From: Chloroflexota bacterium
GTDB lineage: Bacteria > Chloroflexota > Limnocylindria > Limnocylindrales > CSP1-4
Direction of reading: 5' to 3'
Assembly (NCBI GenBank): GCA_016191345.1
Contig: JACPOU010000025.1
Location: forward strand, 62,001-126,000
Length of the DNA: 64,000 nt
The position numbers and the translations under genes were made by a program. Shown piece after piece: positions 62,844 through 64,000 of the stretch. Positions within the stretch are counted from its first letter, which is position 1. Every line of letters begins with the position of its first letter. Below the pieces are notes generated by a model. That model made no database searches, was not told the DNA's origin, and saw nothing but the letters and a program-made list of their open reading frames with translations.

Positions 62844-62849
62844 TACACT
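62844..62849 (+). promoter_or_regulatory. –10 box of prenyl synthase promoter
   Basis: TACACT preceded by GC (GCTACACT, the same octamer as at 45768–45775) stands 7 nt before ATG 62857. There is no ribosome-binding site between, so transcription probably begins at the start codon. Confidence 0.55.
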
Positions 62850-62856
62850 CCCGACG

Positions 62857-63882
62857 ATGTCGACCGCCGCCCACGTGCTCGATCTCGGCCAGCTCATCGC
62901 CGACACCGAAGGCGAGATCCTCCGCCTCGTCCGGGATCGCGATCCCGCGACCGCGGGCGTCTACGAGCAGTGCCGCTACCACCTTGGCCTCGACGGGTCG
63001 TCCGGGCTGTCCGGCAAGCGAATTCGGCCGCTGCTGGGGCTTCTCGCCTACGCCTCGATCACCGGCGACCACAAGGCGGCACTGCCGGGCGCGGCCGCGG
63101 TGGAGCTGGGCCACAACTTCAGCCTCGTCCACGACGACATCGAGGACGGCGACCGCGAGCGGCGCCACCGGCCCACCCTGTGGAGCCTCCACGGCGTGCC
63201 CCAGGCGATCAACACGGGCGACATGCTGTTCAGCCTGTCGCGCGTGGCCCTCCATCGGCTCACCGACCTCGGGTTCAGCGACCGCAAGGTCCTCCGGCTC
63301 ATGCGCCTCTACGACGAGACGTGCGTTGCGCTCTGCGAGGGCCAGTACATCGACATCGCGACCAGCGAGCAGGACGACGGCATGTCCGTCGGGCTCTACT
63401 TCGACATGATCGGGCGGAAGACCGCGGCGCTCATCTCCGCCTCGATCGAGGCCGGGGCGCTCCTGGCGACCGATGACGAGCACGTCATCGGCCGCTACCG
63501 GGCCTTCGGCTGGGACCTCGGGCTGGCCTTCCAGATCAACGACGACCTTCTCGGCATCTGGGGCGAGGAGGCCGCCACCGGCAAGGAGCCGACGGATGTC
63601 GCGCGGCGGAAGAAGACGCTGCCGGTCATCTACGCCTTCGAGCACGCCGGACCCGAGGATCGTGGCCGCCTCGCCGCGCTCTACGCGGACCACCGACCCT
63701 CCGCCGACACCGGCCGCGAGATCGTCGAGATCCTGGAGCGGTCCGGCGCCCACGACTACACGCGTTCGGCCGCCCGCCGGCACCGCGATCGCGCGCTCGC
63801 CGAGCTGGACGCCGCCGGGGTGGTGCTGCCCGAGGCCCGCGCTCGCCTCGAGGAGATCATCGTCCGGGTGATCGCCGCCTGA
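62857..63882 (+). CDS. Polyprenyl (farnesyl/geranylgeranyl-type) diphosphate synthase
   Basis: The 341-residue protein has the all-helical trans-prenyltransferase fold. The first Asp-rich motif (SLVHDDIEDGDRERRHRPT, DDxxD variant DDIED) lies near residue 92, and the second (LAFQINDDLLGIWG, a DDxxG-like form) near residue 230. GKRIRPLLGLLAY carries the Arg/Lys that bind isopentenyl diphosphate. It elongates isoprenoid chains for quinones, carotenoids or lipids. Chain length cannot be set from the residues before the first motif with confidence. The start is probably leaderless. Confidence 0.93.
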   Translation: MSTAAHVLDLGQLIADTEGEILRLVRDRDPATAGVYEQCRYHLGLDGSSGLSGKRIRPLLGLLAYASITGDHKAALPGAAAVELGHNFSLVHDDIEDGDRERRHRPTLWSLHGVPQAINTGDMLFSLSRVALHRLTDLGFSDRKVLRLMRLYDETCVALCEGQYIDIATSEQDDGMSVGLYFDMIGRKTAALISASIEAGALLATDDEHVIGRYRAFGWDLGLAFQINDDLLGIWGEEAATGKEPTDVARRKKTLPVIYAFEHAGPEDRGRLAALYADHRPSADTGREIVEILERSGAHDYTRSAARRHRDRALAELDAAGVVLPEARARLEEIIVRVIAA

Positions 63883-64000
63883 GGTTCCACGCGGCGCGGC
63901 GTTGCGACGAGCGGCCGGGCCGCGTGTCAGCGTGCCGCAGGCGGGCGGCCCCTCGCAGCGGCATCCCACCGCCCGCCATTACAAGAACGCTTGGCCGCGA
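63883..64000. other. Intergenic end of window, no feature seen
   Basis: After the prenyl synthase stop there is a GC-rich stretch with small self-complementary segments (GCGGCC/GGCCGC) but no gene, promoter or convincing terminator to the window edge. Confidence 0.4.

Overview
The window is very GC-rich bacterial chromosome with tightly packed genes, frequent GTG/TTG starts, many 1–4 nt start/stop overlaps and several genes that seem to lack a leader. No rRNA, tRNA, CRISPR array or insertion sequence is visible. Gene content (a glycine-riboswitch-controlled gcvP, PPDK, class II GlyRS, a PPOX/F420-type flavoprotein, an AllFGH-type carbamoyltransferase operon) fits a soil or freshwater Chloroflexota lineage, perhaps Limnocylindria-like. 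A GC-rich actinobacterium cannot be excluded; this assignment is inference.

1–20 kb is an accessory, defence-type island. A leftward operon encodes a SNF2 ATPase, an unrecognised 717-residue protein, an Hsp70-like ATPase and a giant DEAD/DEAH helicase that runs off the left edge. To its right lie a GIY-YIG protein and a NERD-like fragment. A second leftward operon holds a PLD-helicase-DUF3427 protein, an unrecognised CxxC protein and an ADP-ribosylglycohydrolase. Three toxin-antitoxin pairs, each a PIN toxin with a different antitoxin class (AbrB, ribbon-helix-helix, Phd), and a frameshifted DUF1801 gene sit between and beside these operons. I do not recognise the four-gene SNF2/717-aa/Hsp70/helicase set as a named defence system.

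20–33 kb starts with a secreted beta-helix protein and a LUD-domain protein. Then comes a PucR regulator divergent from a nitrogen-salvage operon: AllH (DUF2877), FdrA/AllF, AllG (DUF1116), carbamate kinase, a biuret-hydrolase-like cysteine hydrolase, an NCS2-type permease and a stand-alone allophanate-hydrolase C-domain-like protein. Together they can import a ureide-type compound, hydrolyse it, phosphorolyse a carbamoyl group from an oxalurate-like intermediate and make ATP from carbamoyl phosphate.

33–45 kb holds a MerR/VWA pair with a clear operator, an array of short palindromes, a membrane-anchored Pro/Ala-rich protein coupled to a GGDEF/HD-GYP enzyme, a 28-bp tandem repeat, gcvP with a tandem glycine riboswitch, a flavodoxin-like protein, a KOW protein, a pirin and a nucleoside hydrolase.

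45–64 kb has a possible multibranched RNA, a split PEP-dependent dikinase/rifampicin-phosphotransferase-like pair with an MFS exporter, a large sensor kinase, a small GNAT-like protein, malic enzyme, an MFS protein read in the same frame directly after the PPDK stop, PPDK, a ferredoxin-NADP reductase-like protein, GlyRS, a PPOX protein, RecO and a polyprenyl synthetase. Malic enzyme, PPDK and the reductase form a C3/C4 and redox neighbourhood; GlyRS, RecO and the prenyl synthase are housekeeping genes.
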